Part shown: piece after piece, positions 12,401-27,400 of the stretch
Layout of the letters: each line of letters opens with the position of its first letter
Position numbering within the stretch: position 1 is the first letter of the stretch
NCBI GenBank assembly: GCA_003993805.1
Contig: RSEF01000031.1
Coordinates: 57,132,839-57,196,838, forward strand
Direction: 5' to 3'
Origin: Himantopus leucocephalus
Taxonomy: Eukaryota; Chordata; Aves; Charadriiformes; Recurvirostridae
DNA length: 64,000 bases
Made by a program: the position numbers and the translations under genes
The notes under the pieces: generated by a model
The model's database searches: none
Seen by the model: only the letters and a program-made list of their open reading frames with translations
What the model was told of the DNA's origin: nothing

Positions 12401-15400
12401 CTCGCTGATGTGCCTCACCGCAAGGTCAAAAAAGCACCAGTGATGCTGCAAAGGAAGTAACAGCAGCAGCAGAAGCATGAGGGGATGGATATTTGTCTGT
12501 CTCTTTCAGAGGCAACAAGATATTGGATTAGCATAGCTATATCAAAGCTCAGACTAGCAGCTGCATCTTGACACAACGCAAACAAAGAATTATCCTTGAA
12601 ATATTAGATTAGTAATTCTTATCTACATTGCCAAAAAAATTATCTCATTTAAAGTTCCCATACACAATCTTAAACTATCAAACAGAGAAATTAAGTAACT
12701 GGAAAAGCTACTGTTAATCTACATTTTTCTACGCTTAGCTCCTTCTATATATTTAATTAGTCTTAAGTTATTAATACATTTGAAACTTACACCGTGCGGC
12801 ATAGCAAAACATACAGCAGTAAATCTGCAACAGAACAGCGTCCTTTGACAGCCAATTCAATTTAAGCTACATGTGCACAATGTGATTTGTGTCACTGCAA
12901 CAAAACAGTGGAGTAAAGTTATACTCTAGAAATTTGCAAAGGTCAGGAACATTTTTTAGGTTCACTTAAATTCTGAACAAAATCCGTAATACTCATTGGT
13001 TGTTTTACACTTCCCCTGGACAAAACAGCCTACCTGCCTCAACTGTGCAAGAGAGGAAGGAGATCATTCCCATGTGTTGGAGTGGTGATTTTTCCTTGTT
13101 ACACCAGCTGCCCCCTAGGTCTCACTGCAAGGCCAAGCAGTGTGTACAAAACAATCCCTAAGCAACTTCCCATCACAAAATTATCAGTGTCATTTTTCTC
13201 CTGAAATTCCCTCTACACATTTAGGGTAACAATATTCAACCTGTATGTTTTGTTTCTGCTTTGCTTCTTAGAATAATAGTATCTATAAATATGATGCGCT
13301 TACAGACACAGCTTTACAGGTGGCTTTTATTTTATTTTTTTTTTAATTTTCATTAGAATGCTTTCAGGAATTCTATATTCTGTTCTTTTAAAGTGGGCTG
13401 AAGGTTAAATGGTGTTCTTGTATGGAGCTGAAATGTTACCATTTTATAAGGTAAATCAAAATAAACTAGATTTTTTAAATGCAGAAAAGACAGACTGCAT
13501 TGTCTGTCTTTGATACTCAACATGTACAGAGAGAAACACATCTCCTATATGTACTGCATGGCTGACATCAAGCTGCATTCCCATCAAGCTTTTGTGATTA
13601 ATGAAACTGGGCATTTGCCCACCATCCATTCTACTACAGATTTCCTCTTAAGGAAAAAAAATGGTCACAATTTGCCAATGTACAGTTGCAATGAGCAAGT
13701 GAGGCTAATTTTAGAATATTTGTTAATAGTATAGTTTGGACGATCAGCATGATCTCAGGAATTTTTATCCAGCTACAGACCTAAGCACTTCCAGTACTTC
13801 AATACTGCCAGAATAGTCACTCTATTAGCCTTTGTTTGATCCAAGAAATATAAAAGGTTGTATTTAAATTTAAAAAAAAAAAATAGCCTACATGTAACTT
13901 TCCTGATTTACAAATTCAGTTTGGCTTTCTCCATTCTGGAGGTGTTTTAATTTACAGTGAGGAAAGTCAAACACGGGAACAGGTTGCTCATTCAGAGAAG
14001 TTGTGGGGGGGTCTCCATCCTTGGAAACAGCCAAAACCTGGCTGGACATGGTACAGAGCACCCTGCTCCAGCTGATGTTGCTCTGAGCAGGTGAGATTGG
14101 ATTGGATAATTTCCAGAAGTCCCTTCCAATCTCAACTGTTCCATGATTTTGTAATTGTGATATATTTATCAGTAGAGGTAAATTCATAGCAGCTGATCGC
14201 AGAAAGATCGCACAGAGTGTTTGGAGGCATCTAAAGGGCCTTGAGATGCCCAATTGTCTGTGGGTCAGCCAATGCTGAATTGCAGACTGAGACTCCCTAT
14301 GTTTCCTTTAAGCTCTAAAAGAAAACATTCCTTAATTGTCTGCCATTACCTACAGTGTGCCTGACAATAAAGTCTGCATCTAAGCAAGAGACAGAGAAAA
14401 GCAGACCCTAAGAAACCTGAAGGGGAATCCACAAGTTACAGGGAAAAGCACTGCCAGAGATAGGTCCTATGGACTCAACTTGTATAGCTCAACAGAATCA
14501 ATCTTTTCTAAGAAAAGTAAAGTATATAACATATGGCAAAGTTGTAATTAACCATCACAGAAAAAGTCTGAACAAAGGTAAAGGCACCTGTCTCCTTTTT
14601 TAAGCTGAAAAGAGGTTTCGTGTACCCATCTACACTGATCAACACAAAGAATAGGAGCTTAATTGAAATTAGAGGAGATGGACATCACTATCAAAGAGAC
14701 CCTTCTGTCAGATATGAAAGGAAAATGGGCTCTGTGTTACTTCAGTAGCTCTGCTCAGATTTCTGCACTTACACAAAATCACATGCAGTGGATGTTCAGA
14801 AAGTTAAACTGTGATACAGCCTTCTGCAACATAGTCTTGTTCTTGTCCATTGTCCTTTTCAGTATGCCCAGAAATAAATCTGAATTGAATGTACTTACAC
14901 TATAGGTTTCACCTGAGTCTAAGATGACAATAGTAATCTTTTTCAGACAGATTCCCACAGAAAAAATAATAAGCTTTACTGATGAAACACTGTGTACACG
15001 GACAAAAGAATACCAGCCAATCTTAAGGGGCAAAACCCCAATAAATATATAAATGAAAAATATTTCAATAATCTTGAAAAAAATTTCTAAAATATAATTA
15101 AATTGTATGGTACAAGTCAATCTAGGATAATGACAGCCCTATCATTTTTTTTGCTGTGAATCCAACACAACAACTTTATATTACAACAAATGCACATATT
15201 TAATGAGGAATCAAGAAATTTAATAGTGACTGTTGTAAAAACAATCTTGGAAGTTACTACAGAATGCTTCATAGTTTGGCCACATGCCTACAGAAACACT
15301 ACAGAATGGATTTCAAAATGTATACAAAGCCTATTAATTACCAGCTATGTATATGGCTCTATCACATACCAAATGTTCTGCTGAGGCTCTCTAGAAAAGG

Positions 15401-18400
15401 TCTCATGAAGGGATGCCCCTAAATTACATTCCTAACCTTTGCTAAATACATTTGACACTTTTCAGACACAAAGAGGCTTTCACCCAGTCAAACCCTATGC
15501 TACAGATCTGTAGGTAGTGTATACAAACCCACTAACTTGTTTTACAAGACCCAGACGTCAATTATTATATAAATGGGAGAAAAGTAAGCTTCAGTTACAA
15601 AGTTTTCACATTTTCTGGTTTAACATTAAAGTAAACCCCACCAAATAAGAACTGCAACCAGTTTGCAGTTCCTGGTAAAACATGACACTTACATTAAATG
15701 GAAAAGTTTTACTTTATCACTATTTTGCGGAACTTAACAATAAATTCCACCTCTGCTATAACTAAGTTTTAATAGAGAGAGTTTCCAAACCCCCAAGAAT
15801 AGACACAAAAGAATACAGTATGGCTCTTCCCCTCTTGTTTTGCTCACTATTATATTAGAAGTAGTCCTACATTCCTGGCAGAACAGGATGCCTTTTCTTC
15901 ACGACTTCTTCTTGCAGAAGTGCTTTTTATATCTATCTTGAACTTCTACTAAAGCCCAAAAATGCAACTCTCAAGAGGCAAAGTGAGAATGTTCAGGTAT
16001 TATATCTATGCTTGCACTATCAATTTGAGATGTTTCCAAAGCACCGAGAAAAATGGGAAAAACCGACAGCTCTTTTCTTTCCTAGCAATCACTTTACCGG
16101 TGACAAAGATTCAAATTTCTCCTACACTTTTGCCCAGATGTTGGTATCAGCTGGGACTGCCATGTTAACTGGCTAAGCAGCCCTGGTCTCTGTGGAACTG
16201 TAGGTAATTTCCATCCCTTTGAAGATCACAGTCCAGGCAGAATGTACATTACTGTCCCATGGGTGCTTTACAATTCATGTGCTGCTGCTTTTTGCAGTTC
16301 CTGAAGAAAACAGCATAGAAGTGGGGTTCAGCTACAGCCCAAAACTAGTTGTCATCAGGGCATTTTGTGACTTACCCTCCACAGACCATGCGTAGCCGCA
16401 GGACGTTAGCTGTGCCCAGTGCAGTGACCTGCCCAGTGACTGCAACACGAACCCTGCTGGTTTAAATGCAATTTTTTCATTATTATGCACATAACTTTAA
16501 AGAATAACGTCTTACCTTGGCGTATAAAAGTTTGGCTGGTATCTAGTAATATATCACAGCCTTCTACTATTGTTCTTTCTATGGCTAGATTCTTCCGGAT
16601 GTTTTCTGTGTCACTCACTTCATCATGCATCACCCTGTTAGACACAATACAAAATGCACTTTAAATTCCCTGAAATGTATCTTGCACACCTTTTGTGTCT
16701 GTTTTCACTTGCACTCACACAAGGTAGACACAGAAGATAGCTGAGGTCCTTTGCCACCTTCTGCAAAACAGATACACCCATGTGGTACTTGATTGCTCTA
16801 GAGCAAGTTTCTTGCCTTCTTTTCCCTCCCTTTCAAATTGTTCTTTCAATCATTTCATTTTTTCAGCAGTGGAACCAATTTTGCCAGACTTGTATTCAGA
16901 CTATTCCTAAACACATCTGACAGGTGCCACCAAGCTAGAAACCTTTCACAGCTGACAGAATAGTAGTTCTTGATCATTAATACACTAGGCTGCCACAAAC
17001 CTGGAAGTGTCTCCTAGCATTTTGTATTAGTTCTAACACATCATCGAGTCCCTGCCCATGACTTTAGGCTCCCACTCTGCTTTGCTTCAGTTTGCACCTC
17101 AATGTACCATTCACTTCCCCTTTGCTCCTTATAACAACCACGGCCTTGAGAGCTCACCGCTTACTTTCTTCCACTTTTTTTCCATAGCCATCTTCCCCAC
17201 TTACACAGAGAAATAAAGACTTTTTTCAAGGCTGAAACCAACCCAGAAGTTTATACAGTGTTGTGATGTATATCATTTTCCTAAACTGGGACCAGACTGC
17301 ACTATCTGAACGCTCCTCCTCCCTCAGAACTACATTAAAGGGATGGAATGAGTCACAATGGTTTATATTTATGGTCTATACTGCCTGCCTTAAGAGCAGA
17401 GGAGGATCAGTCAGTCTCAGCCTCCGATTCTGAACGTCCAGTGATGAATTAGTTGGATCACCAATGAACTCTGACTTATGAGATGAAGCAAGTCAAAGCT
17501 GATTGATCTGCCTGTGCACATAACCCCGGCCAGAGAAATCCTCTGCTTTGCTTGAGTGGAAAGAAGACATTACTTCTTTCTACTTCAGATGGCCTCAGAA
17601 CAGGGCACAACCTGCTGAACGCTGCAGGAGTAAAACACAGGCATTTCTAAAAAAGATACTGCCTGCCCAGCTCTTTTAGAAGTTAGAACTTGAAAAAGTG
17701 GTATGACGTGACCTGACTCAAAAAGCTGCCTCTGTTAAAGATACAGCAGGACAAAAAGGAAAAAATTATAAGCTCCAAATTAACGGGTAGTTTGCACAAG
17801 GTAGAAACTTTGTCTTAACAGAAAAAGAAAACTGAGCAGTCGAGCATGCAATTAACAAAAGCTATAAAGCAATCCCTCTTTTACAACTAAATATTCTCCA
17901 AGTACATCTTTGCTGAATACTCCAGCTATTCAAGATTTATATCCTGGAGTTCATGCAGCATTTCTTTGTTCACAGCAGAAAACTGTGTTTCCCAGAGACA
18001 ACAACCAAATTTCTTACTGGGCTGACAGAGGGGAACATCTGAGAATGGTCTGGGAGTTCAGGGAAGAGCTTCATTTTGCAGGTTTCTACAGGGAGCACCA
18101 GTTCTCAAAATATATCTTTAGTTCCTGTTTATCTGGCATTATTTGAAGCCTATGTGAAAATCAGTTACTTCATTAACTCACATAACTATAACAGATTGAG
18201 AACTCAGTGCATTTCAAGACCCTGATTGATTCCCATTGTCACAGAGTATCAGAAATGCGCTTTTTCTGTAAAATGTGAAAAAATATATATATTGCTCTTG
18301 GTAAAGAAAATTGCTTTGGTCATAACCCAGGAGTAGGTGTTTCCTATAGCAAATCCTATTATCCCCTACCCAAAATACAAGGAGACACTTGTAGATTTAT

Positions 18401-21400
18401 GTTAACCCAAAAAAATAGAAGACCCAAAATATTAGGTTGGGGTACTTTTGGTTTTTTTTCATTATCTTTGTTTGGTTTTGGTTTTGATCTTTTTCTTTAA
18501 AAGAATTTTTTAAAAAACAACAAAAAAACCCAAACCAAAATAAAGAAAACCGATTTTTCACTTCAAAACCTTTGATTTAAGATTACCAAAACACAAGGCA
18601 GAAAAATCTTACCTTGAAAGTTCTTCTAGTTTAGATTTAGCAAATTCAAGGCTTTTTCGCTCAACATGCTCATGTGGTGTGTGAGCCAGAAGTTCATGAA
18701 GTGTTATAATATATCTAGGAATCTTAAAACAAATTAAGTATAAAATCAGTAAATTCTTAAAGGAATAATTCCAATACAGCTTTTTCTTAAATATTAGCAT
18801 TACCTTGGTCAGAACAGTTTAGCAAACATAGCCTTTTTAAAATGAATATCCACAACTAAATTATTATACAAAAATTCTGAATATAACTACTGCCAAAAAT
18901 ACTGAACTTTTGGGTGATAGAGACTGCATATATATGTTTTCAGCTTGAGGAAGCACAAGATCCACTTACTACATTTTAAGGAAAAGACCAGATCCGAGGC
19001 AGCCACAAATACAGTATTAAATTGCATTGTTTCATGCTACTGTCCAAGTGTCCACACAGAAAACTTTCAAAGCTCCCTGGGAGATCCATACATACCTTCC
19101 CTCAGTTTTATAGGATATGTGCATCTGAATTTCTTGTGACTGAAAATGCCAGCTGACCTGTTTGCATTTAGATAAAAATCACGTTGATCTACTGGACATT
19201 GAAGAATATGCAGTATTTGACTATTAAAGACCACAGGGTAGCACAAGGACCCTGATCCACTTATTATTACCTAAAGCAGTTTCAGGGCTTTTAACCAGGA
19301 TCAGTTTAATTTGTCTTAATCAAACAGAAGTTATTTAGGAGAAGGAGACATGACTTCTTATTATGCTGAAGTGAAAACTCATCAGCAATGACATCCTCTG
19401 TCACATATGAATAGGACCCTCTCTCTCCCTTCTAAGATCCCACGACCTTGTTTCAAAAAACCCCAAAACTTGAAAATACACAAGCTCAAACCTAAAAAAA
19501 ATTTATTGTTACAGGTGCCAATGGCCCTATAGGCTAATGTGAATAACTAGCACTAACACAAGTGTCATCAATACCCCACACACACACCTTTTTTTTTTTT
19601 TACTCTACTTGGTTTGCCAGTAACTGAACAAACTGAGAGGGTTCACCATTCTCTTGATGATTAAAATGTTAGGTTAAATGTTAAAGACACAAAATCATCA
19701 GACCAGTGTTTCACAGACCTCTTAAAACAGCTGCAAATAATAAATCCAGGCAGATCAAGACAAAATATCAGAAGGATAAATATAGTTTTCAAAACTTTTG
19801 CAATATATTTTTCATTTTCTAAAGACCAAGTCACTGGAGAACAAAGTGGGAAGGAAGTTTCAAAATGTATTCCCAGTAAAATGCTTGTGGCTGCTCTGAC
19901 TTGCTATACCAGTTATATTATCCCTCTCTAGGCTTCTTCATAATCCTGCAGTGCGCAGAAGTCGAGTAATTGTTTCTCAGCTTTTTTTCTTTTGGCACTA
20001 GTCCTCATCCCACATTCTCCTTCAACATATGTAACATTCTGAATAGAGATGAACCAGTATAGTTGGAGAAAAGATCTCTACAGGCAGAGTTTCAGTATAA
20101 CAATGAAATAAATGTTATTTCAGTACAATAAATAACTAAATTTCAGAATAATAATGAAATAATGAAATTAATTTGCATGAGAGTATTTTTAGTTAAGCAA
20201 AAAGAATCTTCAATAAATTGTAATGTCAGTAACACAAAATGAATCAACCAAATATGAAAAACAAAGAATCACAAAAAATAAACAGAGACTACCTGAAACA
20301 TGGGGTAAGTAAGGAAAGTTTCCAGCATTCGCCCCTCACATGCTGGGTTGGCTTCATATTGCTTCAAGAGTTTGTCAAAATCTCTGTTTTGCTTACAGTT
20401 TGCCAGTACTTGTAGACTATATTGATGATTCCGAACAAATTCTTGATATATGTTCAGCATTGGCAGCAGAATGTCAAATAAGTCAGCTATAGAAAAAGTC
20501 AAGAAATGTTGTTTTTCCAGCTACCCATCTCTTGAAATATATCTTTAAAGAAACTACTATGTTCTATCGCAGTGAATTACTATAATCAGTTCTGTTTCCA
20601 ATATACTGGGATTTTAGAAACATTAAACTCGGCTCTTTCACCTGCCAAAACATGGTTGTCCTGATTAGCTAATAATCAGACAATATCACTGAAAATTCAG
20701 GGGTCCATGTCTAATCAATACTTCGGGCAGAGGCATTCTCATACACAGACTGGAAGACAGTCATTACTGCCCACATGGGACTCCCACTATACCGGATCTT
20801 GTGGTATTAGTTCTGGAAACATGTTCCATTCAAAAAGGACTTTGAAAAAGTCCTGTCTTTAAAAATATAAAAAAGACCTTACTGTAATTTAAAAAATAAA
20901 TATGAAAATTTTACCCCTAGAGAAAATACTGTAACTTACCTAGGATTAAGGTAGGCCAATTAGCTATTCTTGCTTTTAAGCCTTGGTGAAATATCTCATG
21001 AAGAAACATGATTGTTTCACTGAAAAACAAGTATTTAAACAAACAAAAAGACAATTCAGGTTTCATTTTCTGATCAATAATTCACAGAGAAACACCTCTT
21101 CCTGGTTAGTAGCATGTTTTGCACTTTGGTAGAAAAACCAGATGATATTATTATGGAAGTAAGTGCTTCTTTTCATTGCACTGTTTAAAATTTTTAGTGT
21201 AGTATGTGTAAAAAAATAGGTAGTATTTCATGTAGAAAATATATTCTGTTTAGTTCTTTTAAATAAAAGCATCTATTAAATAACATGTTCCACAAAGTTT
21301 AACGAATAGGTTTTCCAAGAATATCCTTGACAATGCATTCAGTAGTTTAAGAGGACCACTAAGATGCAGAAACCTCAAGCCAGTGGTCGTCATCCCCATT

Positions 21401-24400
21401 CTCACTTGCTGCTGTTTAAGATTTGAAGCTTACAAGTTTTCTATAACGTGAATCTTAATATTGTATTTTAGCTTACAAGGTCAACAGAAGGAGGTGACAT
21501 CCCAGTTGTAGGAGAAACCATAAACAGTACAGTGATCATGAATGAGCTACGAAAGGCAAACCTGTCTCATAACTGAAGGAACACGTTCTATTTCTTAGAA
21601 CTTTGGGGTAGACTTGGATGTAATCCCAATCCTGTATTAAATGTTAGATGCCTGCTGGCTTATTTATACATACTCATTGCAATAGTACTTGGATGCTTAA
21701 TGCACAGAGTAATTCTTTTTTGTAGGATACGAAACGACAAGTGAGAGGGAAGGAGGGTCCTTAGGCAGGACAACAGAAAATAGAAAATTTGATGTACTCA
21801 TCCTCAGGGTCTTATCTGGATCATATGAGGCCACTAAGTCCAATTTTGCCCTCTTAAGAGAAAAAGAAACAGGAAAGGTGACAGAAAATTATGAGAACTG
21901 CCCCAAGAGGCACAATTTGTCATTTTCTTCCTCTAGCAGAGGAAGAAATAGAATGTAAGGAGGCAAAGAGGTCTAGCTGGTTTCAAACAGCATAACCAAC
22001 AGCACCTTGCCTTTTACCCCTGGAAACATGGTCTACCTCAGTGACATTACTTACATCAGAGCAAAAAAAACAAGTGCCAGACCTCACTACTGTAAACTGA
22101 AGCAGAATGAGAAGAAGTGGTCAGAGAAACCCCCAAAAAGCAAGCCAAAAACGTCATACCTGTTGAGGAAAATGCTACTAACATCATCGTGACTGATAGG
22201 TGGCTTCTTTGAACTTGCAGCCATTCTTAAGGGCCGCAGAAAACAGTTCACAAGAACATAAAGTTGATGCACATATTCAGATTCAGCCTCCACCATGTTA
22301 AAAACTATCTGATTCCTTTTTCTCATACTTTCTGCATGGGGAGAACAGATATAATCTTGGACAATAGTTTTCCATTTTCTTCTACATAACCAGCCCCTCA
22401 TAAAGCTCTGGACCTAAAAATGGACCAAGTAGAAAAGAAGAATGAGAAAAAACATTACATGACTTATCATAAGCTCTTCATTGTAGAAATAACCCTCTAA
22501 ACGAAATTAGTCTGTTAAAAAAAATATCTTATACGGATTGTGCAACACTTCCAGATAACACATTTCAATACAGACTCAATATCATTACTGAGATAATTCT
22601 AAAGTAGTTGTTAAACTCAGTTTGCTTTCTGTTTTGAATAGATACCACTTACGTGTGTCTCTAAAGCTAAGTATTAATATACTGCTTAGTATCAGACAGC
22701 TAGGCCAGCAATACTATTATCCAGAAAAGGCACGTTTTTGGCATTCTTAAAAAGTATCTCTATGTCATGGAAAAATTTACTGAAGTGTAATATCCATTGA
22801 AGTTACAAATGGATTGAAGATTACAGAAAAGGTCTACAACTGTTCACAGAAAATTTCAATATGTCTTTGTACTGATCTTGATGTGAAGATCATCCATTTT
22901 GAAAGAGAAATGTAAAACCTCACTGGTAGCAGTTTAGTCCGAATAAACAACTTTAAAAAAAGGTCCCAACTGTCAAAACAATCAAGATGTAGAATGCAGT
23001 GAATTATATACAGAATTGGAGCTCTCCTTCTACTAAAAGAGACATTTCCAGCTGCTATTACAAAGTTTAATCTACATGAAAAGGAAAATTCACACACGGG
23101 TACCAGCTCAGTGCTGACCCCGACTCAGACTGCGTGACCAAGAAAAGTCAGAAGCTAAGTCCAAATACCATAAGGGATATTATGCAATTTAAGAGACTAA
23201 ACACTGTGAGAATAAGGGTGACACATACAGGACCACAACTCCAAGCATGAATTCCATTTATTAAATGAATTCCCTGTTATTAAAAACACTGGCCATGAGA
23301 TCCTGGAACAATCACCATCAAACAGACCGGCTGACAACCTAAACCAAGACTGCATTTTCAACATTTGTGTTCCAGCTGCACTGCCAGAATGTAAGTCATG
23401 TTAAGTCATTTTCTTATATCTTTATAAGCATTTTATAAGAAAGGAGTATAAAGTCACTATATACATGATTCCCACAGGAAAGGCCCATGACTTAATTTCA
23501 ATCTTTACAAGCAGTTGAACACAATGTCCAACTTCTTTAAGAAACTGAATATATACCTTGCACGTACAAATGAATACTTCAGTAACAAATAAACCATGGG
23601 ATAAATGTGGCACTGAAACATAGGAAGCTAATGTAATTTAAGAGATGTAAGTAGGGGCAGGGCAAAAGAAGTCTTGCTATTTGACTGTACTTAATGAAAA
23701 TAAATGAAGACAAAACTAGACAGACTAAAATACAGAAGTCCACCCCATCACACCCTTCTACTCTTAAGCACAGAAGACTGCATGCTTACCTTTTTAATTT
23801 TTTTAATATCTGGATCCTCATCTTCCTGGTTGCCTTGATAAGGTCGCATTCTTTCTTTTGTTTTATTGAGGGCTATAATCTGACAAAAACAACCATTCAT
23901 TAAATGCTTTCTCAAGTTAATGAAACTGTTAGTTACTGAACTAACAGAAAAATATTTTCGCCTTCTTCAAGCCTGTTAAAGCTGCACAGAATGGCAAGCA
24001 CTTATTCGGTCACAGGGACATGAACACAGTTCTCTGAAAACCAGCAAGGCTCTCGATCCAGATGGAGGAAAGACCAGAAGAGAACTGGTTCTCCTCTCAA
24101 AACCAAGTGTGCCTTGTAGACTTTATCAGGTCAGGACTCCAACAAAATTTTGAACATTCAGTGAAATAGAGCAGTTTGGAATAGTTCTCAATACTGTCAC
24201 AACCAAAGACAATTTGTCGAGGATCAAACTCCTTGTGTGAAGACAGGTAGGAAATAAAGCGATCAATGGCACCCATACTGCAAAGCAATGTGTCATCTTA
24301 AAGTCTCTGACAAAGAAGTAATCCAATCAGTTTAACAGTCCCCAATATTTCTAAGAAAAATATTTAGCCAAGGGTTCATAGAGGGACTACTACATATTAA

Positions 24401-27400
24401 CCTTACTGGGTTCCATTATTTTCACAAGTATTACTGAAATATTGAGCATTATTGCAAGGCACACAGCAAAATGTTACAATTCAATGATTGCTTGATGGGT
24501 CTGGCACATACCTCAGATTTAAGTCTTTCAATTTCTGTGTCTTGATCTTCAAGCTGATGTCGAAGCTGATTGGCTGCAATCTTTTCAGTCTCTACAATCT
24601 GGACGAGGTGAATGTACTTCTGCATCAAAACCTCCCTTTCAATCAAGATATCTGAATAACTAAAAGGGAAAACATATTAGTAAAAATAGCCAAATATTGT
24701 CTTCCATATCCCTTTATGAGTTATTGACAGAATAAACATTGCACCAATGACAAGAAACCTGCAAAACTGTGTTTGTTTGGCTTAATATATAATGAATAAC
24801 TTGATCATAAATCATCCAACCTTATGGTGTTCAATATCCTTTTCAGACACGGGCACTATGAGTACACAGTTTCCCAGTATCCAGTTACTGAGAGCAAGAT
24901 AATTGCACTGATCTTTTTATAAGCTTCTAATTCTCAGGTTAAGCCCAAGAATTCTATTAGTTCAATTTATTTTATTTATCTTAAGGGCTGCTTTTTTTCC
25001 ATCTTTTGGGATGACTTGGGGGGATCATCTGGCACTTCATCAGAACTATTTCTAATTGTCTCCACCTGTCAGATTTCTTTCCCGTCATAACTGTTATTTC
25101 AGTTTGCTAACACCTATTTTATTGTTTAGGCAGTTTGAGACTACTCAAATAAGTGCATTTATTCTAATTAGTAACAGGAACTATGGTATCAGTGTGACTT
25201 TTAGCTCTGGGACAGAAAACTGCCATTGATTTGTATTTTCCTGAAAACGGACAGTCCCACTAGTGCAATTACATGTCACAATCAAAGCCCATGCTGGAAG
25301 TACTGGTCCCAACTTCAGGTGAAGGAGAAATCAGTTTCTTCCTATGCAACATCTCCATCAGACTGTTCTTTCATGTGATTCAGTCTCTCTGCCATAGATA
25401 ATTTGAATGTGCAAAAAACGCACAGTCCTACGACATGTTTGTTTGCTGGCCTTGGCTCAGCAAAATCTACAGACAAAAACTGCCTTTTTAAATAGGTTTC
25501 AGGAAGCTTGTTCCTCTGAGAGTTAAACAATTTTACAAGATAAAGACCAAACTGCACAAAACACGGCCCTAATGAAGTCCTAATTCTTTGACAAGGGATC
25601 TCTTACATTTTTATGATCTGTTATTAAAAATGCTGACTATTGTATCTTTTTCCACTGTCAAGTTAGCACCAGATTTGACAGAAGGAATTTTTGGATTCCA
25701 TATCTTTTCCTTTTAAATTTCTTTCTACTTGTAACAGCAGTCATAAAAAACCAAACATTTGCTATTAAATACTGTGAGGCTATAAAAAATGTAATAATGT
25801 GCATCCTCTCCAGTTAACCTTTTTTTGTATATATTTACTGCCATTTCAATCAGTGTTAGTGCGGTTATATACTGGAGGGGGCCAATATTGAGTACAGCTA
25901 TTAAATTCAACATCTAACCTGGAAAGCAAGCTTAGATTTAAAATAATTAGAATGAGTTCCCACAGCTATCATAAAGCAAAAGTTTTTCCTCCTTGAATAG
26001 TTTATAAAACGAATAAGTGAATTTAATTCTATTGCATTTATTGCTGTATTTTAACTACTGCAATAGTAAACAATAAATGNAAAAAAAAAAAAAAAGCTCA
26101 GGGCATCTCTTCCAAAAAGTAAAACAACATACATAAAAAATTTTCTCATGAAGCAATCCATATATCTTAACTGTGCAATAAACAGTAATAAAGTATGAGA
26201 TTTAGTTCTTTAAAATTGTTCAAGAATAGTATTTTTTGTTTTGCAAGAATCCTGTTTTTTCAGAAACCATAGTACTTAATCTCTTTGCATCCTAAAAGGC
26301 ATTTGCACATGATAAAAAGTGTCAGTTAGAAACACAGTTAGCACTAGTTGTTTTACAACGATGAAAGACATTACAAAGATAAAAATGTGTAACGTATGTA
26401 AGAAAATGCATTCCTTAGTGCCTGCAGCACCACCTTGATTTATGTTTAATATAAAGAGTAGTCTTTTCTACCTAAAACCAGATCCAGACAGGTGACAAGA
26501 CCTTTTCTTCTATTTATACTTTTCAAAATTTTCTTAAACCTTTGCTACCAAATGTTTCCAATACAGAATTTGACAGATTTGGCTTTGCTTTTGTTCAAGA
26601 CTGAGGAAAATAGTATGACACAGAATCACAGAGGGTGAACAGCAGCTGCAGTCAGAGCTGATGTAAGACTCAAGTTACTATTATATATGATGTTTTTCTC
26701 CCACTTTTTTTTTTATTTTTATTTTCTTCCTCTAGGGGAAGAAATTTTATCTAGATTTTTCAGCTTCTTTAAATGCATTAAGCCAGACGTCCACAGTCTT
26801 GCTGTACTAGGGAACAAGAACTTTGCTATGGAAGATTGGAAAATTTTTGTTCTTTTCAGATGTACTTAAGAGTATTTTGCCTAGTTAGTGGCTTTGCCTG
26901 TTTAAAATGTCAGTCTCAGCCTGGAAACCAAACAACACTTCCTTCACTCCCATAATTAGCAGTATGAAGAGGAGTTAATTGGAAAAGCCTATGTACACCT
27001 ACACTACCTCAGAATAGGCTATCCACTTTCCTTCTCAAAACTGTTACTTGTTCTGGGAAAGGAAAATCATAGGATTCTGGAATAAACTTCACGTACTTCC
27101 AACAGCCCTTTTCATCCATCTCTCTGTATGTATGAGTTAAAGATCATCATGCCTAAAGTCCCAACCTGTATATCCAGCGTAATGCCAGGAGCCTTCCAAG
27201 AGGGCACAGTTTCAATACTGACTCAATTACACATGTATACAAAATCCTTTGTTAAAGAAAATTGTACCGAAGTGTTCAAATGTCAAAGGAAGATGAAAAA
27301 TTCATAAAACAACTTGTAAGCAGCCAGCCTAGATCTAGGTCTCTGACTCGGATATCGTTTAATACAAAGAGGGAACTGCTGTGAACCCCAGGTTTCTATG

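Larger units (their letters stand above)
11472..16515 (-). other. RASGRF2: RASGRF2 intron with a CR1 3' end
   Basis: About 5 kb. It contains the CR1 fragment at 13976-14160 and a short perfect hairpin at 13486-13511. Open frames in the rest (for example 12046-12342, 14663-14905, 14779-15120) have no recognisable similarity. Confidence 0.75.
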
